Below, piece after piece: positions 17,258 to 26,918 of a DNA stretch of 64,000 nucleotides. Origin of the DNA: an uncultured Collinsella sp. GTDB taxonomy: Bacteria; Actinomycetota; Coriobacteriia; Coriobacteriales; Coriobacteriaceae. The number at the start of each line of letters is the position of its first letter. Position 1 is the stretch's first letter. Where the stretch lies: positions 3,610 to 67,609 of the forward strand of contig CABUHI010000010.1 in the NCBI GenBank assembly GCA_902491345.1, read 5' to 3'. The notes under the pieces are model-generated. The model had not been told where the DNA came from, made no database searches, and worked only from the letters and a program-made list of their open reading frames with translations. Both the position numbers and the translations under genes were made by a program.

Positions 17258-19069
17258 ATGAATACTTCAATTGACATTTCCCACATCCGCAACTTCTCAA
17301 TCGTTGCGCACATCGACCATGGCAAGTCCACGATCAGCGACCGCATCCTCGAGCTCACCCATACCGTCGACGAACGCGACATGGAGTCGCAGCTGCTCGA
17401 CACCATGGATATCGAGCGCGAGCGCGGCATCACGATCAAGTCCAATGCCGTTCGCGTGTCCTATGACGCCGACGATGGCGAGACGTATCAGTTCAATCTG
17501 ATCGATACGCCGGGCCACGTGGACTTTACCTATGAGGTCTCGCGCTCGCTGGCAGCCTGTGAGGGCGCGGTGCTCGTTGTCGACGCCACGCAGGGCGTCG
17601 AGGCGCAGACCGTCTCCAACGCGACGCTTGCCATGAACGCCAATCTGGACATTGTGCCGGCCATCAACAAGATCGACCTGCCCTCGGCCCATCCCGATGA
17701 GGTTAAGACCGAGATCGAGGATGACCTGGCGATTCCTGCCGATGATGCCGTGTGTGTCTCGGGCAAGACCGGCGAGGGCATTCACGATCTGCTGGAGTCC
17801 ATTGTCTTTTTGATCTCTCCGCCCAAGGGCGATGCGAACGCGCCGCTCAAGGCACTCATCCTGGATTCGTACTTCGACGAGTATCGTGGCGTCGTCGCCA
17901 CGGTGCGCATCTTTGACGGCTCCATCAAAAAGGGTGATACCCTGCGCATGATGCAGGCAAAGGGCGACTTTTTGGTCGATGGCGTGGGCGTCAAGCGTCC
18001 CGCCGAGACTCCGGTCGATGCGCTGACGGTCGGCGAGGTCGGATACGTGGTCACGGGCCTGAAGGATCCCGAGGCCGTTCGCGTGGGCGATACCCTCACG
18101 TGGGCGTCGAATCCCTGCCCCGAGCCGCTTCCCGGTTACCGCGAGGCCAAGCCCATGGTCTATACGGGCCTGTTCCCGATCGATAACAAGGACTACGAGA
18201 ACCTGCGCGACGCGCTCGATAAGCTGCACGTCAACGACCCCTCGTTGGTGTGGGAGCCCGAGACCTCGGTGGCGCTCGGCTTTGGCTTCCGCGTTGGCTT
18301 CCTGGGCCTGCTGCACATGGAAGTCGTCAAGGAACGTCTGGAGCGCGAGTTCAACTTGGACCTCATTGCCACGAGTCCCTCGGTCGACTATCACGTCTAC
18401 AAGACTGACGGCGAAATGATCGATGTCCGCAGCCCGCAGGACCTTCCCGAGGCCACGCGCATCGAGCGTATCGAGGAACCCTACCTCAAGGCAAAGATCA
18501 TCTGCCCGCCTGAGTACACGGGCGCCGTCATGCAGCTCGCCATCGATCACCGCGGCGTCACGACCGACATGATCCACCTGACGAGCAAATCGGTTGAGAT
18601 GCGCTTCGATATGCCGCTTGCCGAGCTCATTTTGGACTTTTTTGACCAGCTCAAGAGCCGCACCAAGGGTTACGCCTCGCTCGACTACGAGTTCAACGAA
18701 TATCGCCCCTCCGAGCTCGTCAAGCTCGACATCCTGCTTTCGGGCGACGAGGTGGACGCGCTGTCGTTTATCGTGCACAAGGATAAGGCTTATGGCCTGG
18801 CCCGCGGTCTGTGCGACAAGCTCAAGGAAATCATTCCGCGCCAGCTGTTCGAGGTGCCTATCCAGGGCGCCATCGGCAACAAGATCATTGCCCGCTCTAC
18901 CGTCAAAGCGCGCCGCAAGGACGTGCTGGCCAAGTGTTATGGCGGCGATATCTCGCGAAAGCGCAAGCTGCTCGAGAAGCAGAAAGAGGGCAAAAAGCGC
19001 ATGAAGGCCATCGGCTCGGTCGAGGTTCCGCAGGAGGCCTTTATGGCGATTCTCAAGGTGGACGAGTAG
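17258..19069 (+). CDS. lepA: elongation factor 4 (LepA), ribosome-associated GTPase
   Basis: Translational GTPase acting on stalled or assembling ribosomes. 603 residues. G1 [10 protein letters not shown]3 DTPGHVDF, G4 [11 protein letters not shown]-like domains II, III and V, and the LepA-specific C-terminal domain ending in [20 protein letters not shown] 17258 is chosen because the protein then begins like other LepA proteins. The Shine-Dalgarno is weak (GGGTAAG), and 20 in-frame codons upstream would run through the rpsT terminator. dus follows after 4 bases. Confidence 0.97.
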   Translation: MNTSIDISHIRNFSIVAHIDHGKSTISDRILELTHTVDERDMESQLLDTMDIERERGITIKSNAVRVSYDADDGETYQFNLIDTPGHVDFTYEVSRSLAACEGAVLVVDATQGVEAQTVSNATLAMNANLDIVPAINKIDLPSAHPDEVKTEIEDDLAIPADDAVCVSGKTGEGIHDLLESIVFLISPPKGDANAPLKALILDSYFDEYRGVVATVRIFDGSIKKGDTLRMMQAKGDFLVDGVGVKRPAETPVDALTVGEVGYVVTGLKDPEAVRVGDTLTWASNPCPEPLPGYREAKPMVYTGLFPIDNKDYENLRDALDKLHVNDPSLVWEPETSVALGFGFRVGFLGLLHMEVVKERLEREFNLDLIATSPSVDYHVYKTDGEMIDVRSPQDLPEATRIERIEEPYLKAKIICPPEYTGAVMQLAIDHRGVTTDMIHLTSKSVEMRFDMPLAELILDFFDQLKSRTKGYASLDYEFNEYRPSELVKLDILLSGDEVDALSFIVHKDKAYGLARGLCDKLKEIIPRQLFEVPIQGAIGNKIIARSTVKARRKDVLAKCYGGDISRKRKLLEKQKEGKKRMKAIGSVEVPQEAFMAILKVDE

Positions 19070-19073
19070 GTCC

Positions 19074-20117
19074 ATGGCACTTTCTGAATACAGCAAGCGG
19101 TTGCTTGGCGCCTATGCCGAGCAGCCGTTCCTTATGGCTCCCATGGCGGGCGTGACCGATCCCGCCTATCGCATCATGTGCCGCCGTCGCGGTGCCCATC
19201 TTGCCTATAGCGAGATGGTGAGCGTGGCGGGCCTTGCCTATGCCAGCAATAAGACGTGGCGCCTGGTACTGCCGGCCGATGAGGAGCAGCAGATCTGCGT
19301 GCAGCTCTTTGGCTCCAAGCCCGATCAGTTTGCGAGCGCTGTTGCTGCCGTCGAGGAGCGTGTGGGCGATCGCCTGTCGCTGATCGATATCAACATGGCC
19401 TGCCCGGCTCGCAAGGTCGTTACTAAGGGCGAGGGCTCGGCGCTTATGCGCACTCCCGATCTGGCCGAGCAGATCGTCGAGGCGGCGGTGGGCGCGGCGC
19501 ATGTGCCCGTGACCGTAAAAATCCGTAAGGGCTTTTACGCCGAAGACCGCAACGCCGCGACGTTTGCCCAGATGCTTGAGGGAGCAGGGGCCGCCGCGGT
19601 GGCGGTACATGGTCGCTGCGCCACGCAGCTCTATACGGGCCAGGCCGATTGGTCGGTCGTCGATGAGGTGGCCGACGCCGTCGAGATTCCCGTTATCGGT
19701 TCGGGCGATGTGTTCTCGGCAGAGGACGCTGCTGAGCATCTGCAAAGCTCGGGTGCCAGCGCGGTGTTTATCGCGCGCGGCATCTACGGCAATCCATGGG
19801 TGTTCGGCGATGCCCGAGCCCTTGCACTCGATGGCACGCCGGTTCCTTCTCGCTCCTCGGTTGAGCGCCTGGATGCCCTGCGCGAGCACCTGACGCTCAC
19901 GCACGAGCTGTTGCCGCTCATGTCGCGTGCCCGCACGTACGCAAGCTGGTATCTAAAGGGCATGCCCCATGCTGCCGCCTGGCGCGCTCAGGTGGTGCGT
20001 TGCTCCACATACGAGGAGTTCATGGCACTGGTCGATGATATCGAGCACGATGTGGTGGCCTGTGAGGCCGCACTTGCCGCCGGCGAGTCGGTGCCCGCTC
20101 ATCCGTTGGAGGCCTAA
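19074..20117 (+). CDS. dus: tRNA-dihydrouridine synthase
   Basis: FMN/NADPH enzyme reducing uridines in tRNA D-loops. 347 residues. MAPMAGVTDPAYR starts the TIM barrel; DINMACPARKVVTKGEG carries the catalytic cysteine (Cys in MACPA); VKIRKGF, AVHGRCATQLYTG and GSGDVFS follow. The helical RNA-binding domain is the last 100 residues. Belongs to the bacterial DusB-like group. Packed between lepA and hemW with gaps of 4 and 2 bases, so co-transcribed. Confidence 0.95.
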   Translation: MALSEYSKRLLGAYAEQPFLMAPMAGVTDPAYRIMCRRRGAHLAYSEMVSVAGLAYASNKTWRLVLPADEEQQICVQLFGSKPDQFASAVAAVEERVGDRLSLIDINMACPARKVVTKGEGSALMRTPDLAEQIVEAAVGAAHVPVTVKIRKGFYAEDRNAATFAQMLEGAGAAAVAVHGRCATQLYTGQADWSVVDEVADAVEIPVIGSGDVFSAEDAAEHLQSSGASAVFIARGIYGNPWVFGDARALALDGTPVPSRSSVERLDALREHLTLTHELLPLMSRARTYASWYLKGMPHAAAWRAQVVRCSTYEEFMALVDDIEHDVVACEAALAAGESVPAHPLEA

Positions 20118-20119
20118 CG

Positions 20120-21352
20120 GTGGCCGTTACCGCGCTGTACGTGCATGTGCCGTTTTGCGCCCAAAAATGCCGGTACTGTGACTTTGACTCACGCAGTTTT
20201 GCTCCGTGCAACATGAGCGTTGCGCTCGATACCTATTTTGAGCAGTTGTATGCGCGCCTCGATGCTTTTGGCGACGCAGGCGCGCTTGCACAGATCCGCA
20301 CCGTCTATGTTGGCGGCGGCACGCCGTCGCTGGCGGGGGAGCGTTTGGTAGAATTTGCCCGGCGTATCTCTGCGTGGTGCAAGCCTGTTGAGTTTACCTG
20401 CGAGGCCAATCCCGAATCGCTGACCGCAGAGCTTGCCACTGCGCTTGCCGGGGTGGGTGTCACGCGCGTCTCTCTGGGCGTGCAAACGCTCGATAACGCC
20501 GAACTTACCGCCATCGGCCGCATTCACGATGCCGATCGGGCGCTCGCTGCCATCACGACGGTCAAGGACGCTGGGCTTGTCGTGTCGTGCGACCTGATGT
20601 GCGGCCTTCCCGGGCAGACCGACCTAAGCTGGCAGCGCACACTCGATGGCGTGTTGGCGGCGGCGCCGCATCATGTGTCGGTGTACCCGCTCACGCTCGA
20701 GGAGGGCACGCCGCTCTATCGCATGGCGTGTCGCGACGAGTCGCTCGAGCCCGACGAGGATTTTCAGGCTGCATGCATGGATGCGGCGCGTGAGCGCCTG
20801 AGTGCGGCCGGCTATCACCCGTATGAGGTGGCAAGCTACGCGCTCGACGGCCATGAGTGCGCCCACAACATTGCCTATTGGACCGGACAGGGCTATCTGG
20901 GTTTGGGCCGCTCTGCCGCCGGTATGCTCGACGCCGAGGATTTCGATCGCTTGGCCGGGCTGTTTCCCGACGTGCTTGCTCGCGGCGATGCGTATCGCGT
21001 GCGCTTGGTGCAACGCGACGATGCCGCGACGACGTTTGATGCCGAGTATCTGTCGCAGCGCGAGGCGGCGGCCGAGGATTTGATGCTTGCCTGTCGCATG
21101 ACGCGTGGCATTGGGCCCGATCTGTTGGTTCGCTCGGCAAGCGTGATCGCTGCAGATGAGTTGGCGGCGGCCTGCGACCGTGCGGTCGAGTTGGGCCTTG
21201 CCACCTGGGTGCCCGATCATATTGAAGGACATGCGGGGCGCGTCAGCTCGAAAGACGTTATCGCAGGTCGCGTCCGTGCTCGTTTAGCGCCCACTCACTT
21301 GGGCTGGCTCGATGGAAATGTGCTGTTCGAGCTGTTTTGGGGTCTAGCCTAG
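20120..21352 (+). CDS. hemW: radical-SAM heme chaperone HemW
   Basis: Oxygen-independent coproporphyrinogen oxidase-like protein, now regarded as a heme chaperone. 410 residues. The radical-SAM motif is CAQKCRYCDF: three cysteines (CxxxCxxC) with Phe, not Cys, two residues after, which distinguishes HemW from true HemN. VGGGTPS, ANPESLT, GVQTLD and GLPGQT are further family motifs. C-terminal winged-helix domain after residue 300. GTG 20120 has TTGGAGGC upstream. Ends close to the first dnaJ. Confidence 0.93.
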   Translation: MAVTALYVHVPFCAQKCRYCDFDSRSFAPCNMSVALDTYFEQLYARLDAFGDAGALAQIRTVYVGGGTPSLAGERLVEFARRISAWCKPVEFTCEANPESLTAELATALAGVGVTRVSLGVQTLDNAELTAIGRIHDADRALAAITTVKDAGLVVSCDLMCGLPGQTDLSWQRTLDGVLAAAPHHVSVYPLTLEEGTPLYRMACRDESLEPDEDFQAACMDAARERLSAAGYHPYEVASYALDGHECAHNIAYWTGQGYLGLGRSAAGMLDAEDFDRLAGLFPDVLARGDAYRVRLVQRDDAATTFDAEYLSQREAAAEDLMLACRMTRGIGPDLLVRSASVIAADELAAACDRAVELGLATWVPDHIEGHAGRVSSKDVIAGRVRARLAPTHLGWLDGNVLFELFWGLA

Positions 21353-21410
21353 GCCGCTCGGGTAGAATTACCGCAATATATACGCTGCTGTGAGCAGGAG
21401 GTTGCCGCGC

Positions 21411-22514
21411 ATGGCGACGATGAACGAAAAAGATTACTACGAGATTTTGGGTGTCTCCAAGGACGCCACCTCGCGTGATATACAGAAAGCCTTCCAGCAA
21501 AAGGCCCGCAAGCTCCATCCGGACGTCAACAAAGAACCGGATGCCGAGGAAAAGTTCAAAGAGGTTTCCGAGGCCTATGCTGTGCTTTCGGACGAGCAGA
21601 AGCGTGCGCGCTACGACGCCATGCGCTCGGGCAATCCCTTTGCCGGCGCTCCCACGGCTTCGCCCTATGGCGGCGGTTACGCCGGCAGCGCGGGCTACGG
21701 CAATCCCTTTGAGGGCGGCTTTCCCTTTGGTGGCGCCTGGGGTCAGCCGCGTCGCGGGCAGGCTGCCTATAATCCCGAGAACGGCGCCAACGTGGTCGTC
21801 GATATTAAGCTCGACGCCAAGGAGGCCAAGGGCGGTGCCCGCAAGACCGTCCGCTATACGCGCTTCGATACCTGTGGTCACTGCGGCGGTTCGGGCTCTG
21901 TTTCGTCCGAGCATGCACATACCTGTCCGAGCTGCGGCGGTCGCGGCCACATCGATGTCGACCTGTCCTTTCTGTTTGGTGCCGGCACGTTCCAGTCTGT
22001 CTGCCCTGAGTGCGGTGGCTCCGGTAAGGTCGTCGCCGACCCCTGTCCCGATTGCGGCGGCAGCGGGCGAACCCGTGTGACCTCCGAGCAGACGATTGAG
22101 TTTCCCGCCGGCACGCACGATGGCGACGAGGTCCGTATTGGCGGCATGGGTCACGCCGGCACCAACGGCGCCTCTGGCGGCGATCTGGTCGGTCGGGCCC
22201 ATGTTGAGGCCGAGCGCCTGGAAGGCAAGGCCCGTACCGGTTTTTACCTGATGGGCATCGTGGCGCCGTTTTTGGTGCTATCGGCCATCTCGGGCGTGTT
22301 CTCGGCCTTTGCCGTGATGTGCTTTATTCCGTTTGCCATGGGCCTGTTCATGGTGCTCTCGGACGGCGTGCTGCACCGCAGCCTGCTGTGGTGGAAGCGC
22401 GGCGCGATGCAGTTTGCCAACGGTTTTGCCAACGGATTTATGTTTGCGCTCGTGTCGGTTTGGTTTGCGAGCTGCTCGCAACGTGCCATGCTTTCGCCCT
22501 ACGCAATGCAATAA
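21411..22514 (+). CDS. atypical DnaJ with C-terminal membrane segments
   Basis: J-domain co-chaperone of DnaK with an unusual end. 367 residues: J domain 7-70 with the HPD motif (KLHPDVN), Gly/Phe/Tyr-rich linker 73-118, four zinc CxxCxGxG-type motifs ([32 protein letters not shown]) at 155-219, and a short substrate-domain remnant to about 265. Instead of the second beta domain, residues 277-317 and 335-355 are hydrophobic helices ([32 protein letters not shown]), suggesting anchoring with the J domain in the cytoplasm. ATG 21411 follows CAGGAGG. It is followed after 81 bases by a normal dnaJ. Confidence 0.85.
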   Translation: MATMNEKDYYEILGVSKDATSRDIQKAFQQKARKLHPDVNKEPDAEEKFKEVSEAYAVLSDEQKRARYDAMRSGNPFAGAPTASPYGGGYAGSAGYGNPFEGGFPFGGAWGQPRRGQAAYNPENGANVVVDIKLDAKEAKGGARKTVRYTRFDTCGHCGGSGSVSSEHAHTCPSCGGRGHIDVDLSFLFGAGTFQSVCPECGGSGKVVADPCPDCGGSGRTRVTSEQTIEFPAGTHDGDEVRIGGMGHAGTNGASGGDLVGRAHVEAERLEGKARTGFYLMGIVAPFLVLSAISGVFSAFAVMCFIPFAMGLFMVLSDGVLHRSLLWWKRGAMQFANGFANGFMFALVSVWFASCSQRAMLSPYAMQ

Positions 22515-22595
22515 CATCAAACCCTCTGTTTGCGGCCGGCCCAGCTTGGGTATAGGACGCACTGTGACAATAATGAAAGTCGGAAGGATTCGGTC

Positions 22596-23744
22596 GTGTC
22601 GGAAAATAGGGATTACTACGAGGTGCTTGGCGTCGACAAGGATGCCGACGCGCGGACGATCAAGCGTGCGTTTTTAAAGAAGGCCCGTACCGTACATCCG
22701 GATGTTTCGGACGACCCCGAGGCCGAGGCCAAGTTCAAGGAGCTCAACGAGGCCTATTCCGTTCTTTCCGATGAGCAGAAGCGTGCTAACTACGACCGTT
22801 ACGGCACCGCCGACGGCCCTGGTGGTTCGGGCTACGTCGATATCAACGATATTTTTGGTGGCATGGGCATGGACGACTTGTTCTCGTCGTTCTTTGGCGG
22901 CGGTGCCGGCGGTGGCGCCCGCAGCCGTCGTGAGCGTCGTCGCGGACGCGACATGGCCATCTCGCTTTCGGTTACGCTCGAGGAGGCGGCGCTCGGCTGC
23001 AAAAAGACGATCAGCTATGACCGCCTTGCCCCCTGTGACGACTGCAACGGCACCGGCAGGGCCGAGGGCGCGGCCGAAAAGCAGTGCAGCCGCTGTCACG
23101 GCACGGGCTACGTCACGACGGTTCAGCGTTCGTTTTTGGGCCAGGTTCAGTCTTCCTCGCCTTGCCCCGACTGCCAAGGCGAGGGCACGGTTATCGACCA
23201 TCCCTGCGAGACCTGCGACGGTCAGGGCCGCACGCCTTCGCACGAAAAGATCGACATCGATATTCCCGCCGGCGTTTCGACCGGTCGCCAGCTGCGTGTG
23301 AGCGGCTTTGGCGAGGCCGGCCTTCGCGGCGAGCCTTCGGGCGACCTGATTGTCAACGTGCGCGTTGCCGACCATGAGCGCTTTAAGCGCAACGGGGACG
23401 ACCTGTACCTGGTGAGCGATATCTCGATTGCGCAGGCTGCGCTCGGCTGCGAGATCGAGGTCGAGGGCATTATGCCCGACGAGGTCGTTAAGGTGACGGT
23501 TCCCGCCGGCGCCCAGTACGGCGACACCGTGAGCGTCAATAATTACGGCATGCCGCGCATTGGCGGCGGCGGTTCGCGTGGCCGCCTGATCGTGCAACTG
23601 CGCGTGGTCGTTCCCACCAATCTTTCCAATAAGCAGCGCGAGCTGCTCCGTGCTTTTGCCGATGAGATGGGCGATGACGTCGCTTCCGGTAAGAAGTCGG
23701 TGACCGACCGTATCAAGAGTGCCCTCGACGATATCCTCGATTAA
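22596..23744 (+). CDS. dnaJ: chaperone protein DnaJ
   Basis: Hsp40 co-chaperone. 382 residues: J domain with HPD (TVHPDVSDD), Gly-rich linker (FFGGGAGGGA), four zinc motifs (CDDCNGTG, CSRCHGTG, CPDCQGEG, CETCDGQG), two beta-barrel substrate domains (IPAGVSTGRQLRVSG, VPAGAQYGDTVSV) and a C-terminal dimerisation helix. Full length, unlike the preceding paralogue. GTG 22596 follows GGAAGGATT. Neither dnaK nor grpE nor hrcA is nearby. Confidence 0.95.
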   Translation: MSENRDYYEVLGVDKDADARTIKRAFLKKARTVHPDVSDDPEAEAKFKELNEAYSVLSDEQKRANYDRYGTADGPGGSGYVDINDIFGGMGMDDLFSSFFGGGAGGGARSRRERRRGRDMAISLSVTLEEAALGCKKTISYDRLAPCDDCNGTGRAEGAAEKQCSRCHGTGYVTTVQRSFLGQVQSSSPCPDCQGEGTVIDHPCETCDGQGRTPSHEKIDIDIPAGVSTGRQLRVSGFGEAGLRGEPSGDLIVNVRVADHERFKRNGDDLYLVSDISIAQAALGCEIEVEGIMPDEVVKVTVPAGAQYGDTVSVNNYGMPRIGGGGSRGRLIVQLRVVVPTNLSNKQRELLRAFADEMGDDVASGKKSVTDRIKSALDDILD

Positions 23745-23753
23745 GGAGCCCGC

Positions 23754-25046
23754 GTGCTCGCACCCCATATTTCCGTCGTCAACCTCGGCTGCCGTGTCAA
23801 CCGGGTTGAGTCTGACCGTATCACTGCCGATCTTATGCGCCTGGGCTTTGCTATTGTGGAGCCCCAGGATGCCGATTTGATCGTCATTAACACCTGTGCC
23901 GTTACGGGCGAGGCCGAGGCTAAGACCCGTAAGGCCGTCCGTCATGCGCTGGCCCATCCAAACGAGCCCTATGTGCTCGTAACCGGCTGCGTCGTCAACC
24001 TGCATCCTGAGGAGTTGCTGGAGCTTTCGGATCGCGTTATCGCCGAGCCGTCCAAGATCGATGTCGCCGATCGTGTCTGCGAGGTGCTGGGCGTTGAGTC
24101 CGATAGTGTTCCCGCCTGCAGCGATGGTGAGGTGGTCGATGCGCTCGGTCGCTCTCGCCTGGGCGTGAAGATTCAGGACGGCTGCAACCATCGCTGCACC
24201 TATTGCATTGTGTGGAAGGCGCGCGGCCCCGAGCGCTCCGTGCCCGTCGAGTCCGTGCTCGAGCAAGTTCGCGAGGCCCAGGAGGCCGGCGTGCCCGAGG
24301 TGGTGCTGACCGGTGTGAACCTGGGTGCCTACGATGGCAAGAGCGCGACCGACGAGCACGTCGAAATCGATGAGCTGCTCGAGGCCATCATGGAGCGCAC
24401 GTCTATTCCGCATGTGCGCATTTCCTCGGTCGAGCCCATGGATATCTCCGAGCGCCTGCTTAAGGTTATGGCGCGCTACCCGCAGCGTATCGCCCCGTTT
24501 TTTCACCTGCCCGTGCAGTCCGGCTGCACGGCGACCCTGCATCGCATGGGCCGTCCCTATAGCGCCGAGGCCTTTGAGGACACGGTGCGTATGATTCGCG
24601 CCAACTTGCCCCAGGCGTCCCTTTCGTGCGATGTCATCGTCGGTTTTCCTGGTGAGACGGACGAGGAGTTCGAGGAGTCGCTGGCGCTGTGCCGCCGTGT
24701 GGGTTTCTCGCGTATGCACGTGTTCCGCTACAGCAAGCGTCCCGGTACCCTTGCTGCCGACATGCCCGACCAGGTGCCACCCGAGGTTATGGCCGAGCGC
24801 AGCCGCCGTATGCGGGCCGCCGCACAGGAGCTCGCTATTGCCGACGCTCGTCGTCGCGTGGGCACGGTCGAGCGTGCCGTGCTCGAGTATGGTGACAACC
24901 TGACGCTCGGCTCGTTCCATCATGCCCGTCTTGACGATACCTGTGGACTTACAGCCCCGTGCCTGCTCGATGTTGCTATCATCGGAGTCGATGATTCCGG
25001 CTTGGTCCATGCACGCAGGGAGGTTCATGGAAGCCTCGAAGATTAG
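23754..25046 (+). CDS. mtaB: tRNA t6A37 methylthiotransferase MtaB
   Basis: Radical-SAM enzyme adding a methylthio group to t6A37. 430 residues. UPF0004 domain with its auxiliary-cluster cysteines (NLGCRVN, NTCAVT, TGCVV), then radical-SAM CNHRCTYCIVWKARG, and a C-terminal TRAM-like region. The NLGCRVN start distinguishes MtaB from MiaB and RimO, which are both elsewhere in this window. GTG 23754 has AAGGAGC. The end overlaps phoH by 20 bases. Confidence 0.94.
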   Translation: MLAPHISVVNLGCRVNRVESDRITADLMRLGFAIVEPQDADLIVINTCAVTGEAEAKTRKAVRHALAHPNEPYVLVTGCVVNLHPEELLELSDRVIAEPSKIDVADRVCEVLGVESDSVPACSDGEVVDALGRSRLGVKIQDGCNHRCTYCIVWKARGPERSVPVESVLEQVREAQEAGVPEVVLTGVNLGAYDGKSATDEHVEIDELLEAIMERTSIPHVRISSVEPMDISERLLKVMARYPQRIAPFFHLPVQSGCTATLHRMGRPYSAEAFEDTVRMIRANLPQASLSCDVIVGFPGETDEEFEESLALCRRVGFSRMHVFRYSKRPGTLAADMPDQVPPEVMAERSRRMRAAAQELAIADARRRVGTVERAVLEYGDNLTLGSFHHARLDDTCGLTAPCLLDVAIIGVDDSGLVHARREVHGSLED

Positions 25047-26013
25047 ACTTACCGTTCCCGAGGGAATTGATCCCTCGTGCGTTTTGGGCGCCGGCGACGG
25101 CGTCCTTCGCGCGCTCGAGAGCTTGGTTCGCGCTCACGTGGTCGCCCGTGGCGATAGCATCGCCGTGAGCGGCGACCCGGACGAGGTCGAACTCGTGGCG
25201 CGCTTTTTCGAGCACGCTTTTCGCGAGGCGGCCGCCGGGCGCACGCTGTCTGCCGACGATGTCTCTCGCTGCCTGGCCGTCTTGCGCGACGGTGAGCACG
25301 AGGCTACGTCGCTTCGCGATGACGTGCTGCTTTCGTATCGCGGCCGCGTCATTCGCCCCAAGACGCTCGGGCAAAAGCGCTATGTGGATGCCATCCGCTC
25401 GCATACCATCACGTTTGGCTTGGGTCCTGCCGGTACCGGTAAGACCTATCTGGCTATGGCGCTCGCCGTTGCCGCGCTCAAGCGTCACGAGGTGGGCCGT
25501 CTGATCTTGACGCGTCCGGTTGTCGAGGCGGGGGAGAATCTGGGCTTTTTGCCCGGCACCCTCGAGGAAAAGATCGATCCCTACATGCGTCCGCTCTATG
25601 ACGCCCTTTTTGACATGATGGATCGCGAGCGCACTGATGAGCTTATGGAGCGCGGCGTGATCGAGATTGCCCCGCTTGCCTACATGCGCGGCCGCACGCT
25701 GAGTGATGCCTTCGTGGTGCTCGACGAGGCGCAAAATACCACGCCCGAGCAGATGAAGATGTTCCTGACACGCCTTGGGTTCAACTCCAAGTTCGTGATT
25801 ACCGGCGACCTGAGCCAGCGCGACCTGGTGGGTCGTCGTGGCGGTCTTGCCGACGTTGAGCAGATTTTGGGCCGTGTCGACGATGTCGCATTTTCTCACC
25901 TCGAGCGTGCCGACGTGGTGCGCCATGCCCTGGTGGGTCGTATCGTCGAGGCATATGAAGCTTATGATGACGTGCGCGAGCAGCGCCCGCGCGACCGAAA
26001 GGAGTCCCGTTGA
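25027..26013 (+). CDS. phoH: PhoH-like ATPase
   Basis: Predicted RNA-handling P-loop ATPase/helicase. 328 residues. Walker A GPAGTGKT, Walker B VVLDEAQN, ITGDLSQRD, and the PhoH segment RPVVEAGENLGFLPG. An N-terminal KH-like region (about 1-90) precedes it. ATG 25027 follows GGGAGG and lies within the mtaB end. Clustering with ybeY, dgkA and era is the classic Gram-positive order and links it to ribosomal RNA maturation. Confidence 0.93.
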   Translation: MEASKIRLTVPEGIDPSCVLGAGDGVLRALESLVRAHVVARGDSIAVSGDPDEVELVARFFEHAFREAAAGRTLSADDVSRCLAVLRDGEHEATSLRDDVLLSYRGRVIRPKTLGQKRYVDAIRSHTITFGLGPAGTGKTYLAMALAVAALKRHEVGRLILTRPVVEAGENLGFLPGTLEEKIDPYMRPLYDALFDMMDRERTDELMERGVIEIAPLAYMRGRTLSDAFVVLDEAQNTTPEQMKMFLTRLGFNSKFVITGDLSQRDLVGRRGGLADVEQILGRVDDVAFSHLERADVVRHALVGRIVEAYEAYDDVREQRPRDRKESR

Positions 26014-26519
26014 GTGTATTGATCAGCAACGATGCCGAGCTCGATACGCTGCTCGACGCGCAGGAGGTGGAGCACATCTGCGAGGTTGTGCTTGCCGCCG
26101 AGGGCGTTGAACGTGGAGTCGAGATTTCCCTTTCGTATGTCGACGAGGACGAGATGCACGAGCTCAACCACGAGTGGCGCGGTATCGACCGTACCACCGA
26201 TGTTCTCTCTTTTGAATGCGACTCGGCCTTTGATGAGGATATTCCCGCCGACGAGACGCTCGAGCTCGGCGATATCATCTTGGCCCCGGAGGTCATTGCC
26301 CGTCAGGCCCCCGGCTTTGGCAATAGCCCTGCCGACGAGTGCCGCCTGATGCTCGTGCATGGCATGCTGCACCTGCTGGGGTATGACCATATCGAGGACG
26401 ACGAGGCCGAGGTCATGGAGGCCCGCGAGGACGCCATCTTGCGCGATCTGGCGCTCGAGCGCGGCGAGGACCCCAAGCTGGTCCACGTCGGCCCCATCAC
26501 CAACCACGCCCACGACTAG
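26010..26519 (+). CDS. ybeY: endoribonuclease YbeY (rRNA maturation)
   Basis: Zinc-dependent RNase of 16S rRNA 3' processing and quality control. 169 residues. Metal motif HGMLHLLGYDH, with preceding RTTDVLSFE. The start is TTG 26010, overlapping the phoH stop (TTGA) with AAAGGAG 7 bases before; no ATG or GTG fits as well. The C-terminal 25 residues extend beyond the usual end. Confidence 0.95.
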   Translation: MSVLISNDAELDTLLDAQEVEHICEVVLAAEGVERGVEISLSYVDEDEMHELNHEWRGIDRTTDVLSFECDSAFDEDIPADETLELGDIILAPEVIARQAPGFGNSPADECRLMLVHGMLHLLGYDHIEDDEAEVMEAREDAILRDLALERGEDPKLVHVGPITNHAHD

Positions 26520-26528
26520 GAGCCGTCT

Positions 26529-26906
26529 ATGATTCCCGGATCGAACAAGGACCATCCGTCCTTCTTAAAGTCGTTCTCCTACGCCATGGAGGGCTTCGTC
26601 ACCGCCGTCAAGACCGAGCGCAACATTAAGGTCATGCTCGTGGCGGGCGTGTGCACCGTCATTGCCGGCTGCATCGTGGGGCTCGACATTGCCGAGTGGG
26701 CCACGGTTATCATCTGCTGTGGCTTGGTGATTCACGGCGAGCTGTGCAACACAGCCATGGAGGCGATCGTCGACCTGGCGACCCAGGAGCTCCATCCGCT
26801 GGCAAAGCGTGCGAAGGATATCGCCGCCGCCTCCGTATACGTACTTTCCATCACCGCCGCGATTGTGGGATTGCTGGTATTTGCCCACGCGCTCGACTTT
26901 ATTTAG
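26529..26906 (+). CDS. dgkA: undecaprenol / diacylglycerol kinase
   Basis: Small integral-membrane lipid kinase of 125 residues. Three hydrophobic helices (VMLVAGVCTVIAGCIVG, ATVIICCGLVIHGELC, SVYVLSITAAIVGLLVFA) and the family signature ELCNTAMEAIVDL. In Gram-positives this family mostly phosphorylates undecaprenol. Short gaps on both sides place it in the phoH-ybeY-dgkA-era operon. Confidence 0.93.
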   Translation: MIPGSNKDHPSFLKSFSYAMEGFVTAVKTERNIKVMLVAGVCTVIAGCIVGLDIAEWATVIICCGLVIHGELCNTAMEAIVDLATQELHPLAKRAKDIAAASVYVLSITAAIVGLLVFAHALDFI

Positions 26907-26918
26907 AAAGGGATTTTC

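Noticed and set aside
22674..25028. Long minus-strand frame of 784 codons across dnaJ and mtaB
   Set aside because: Spans two well-identified opposite-strand genes and has shadow-type composition without motifs.
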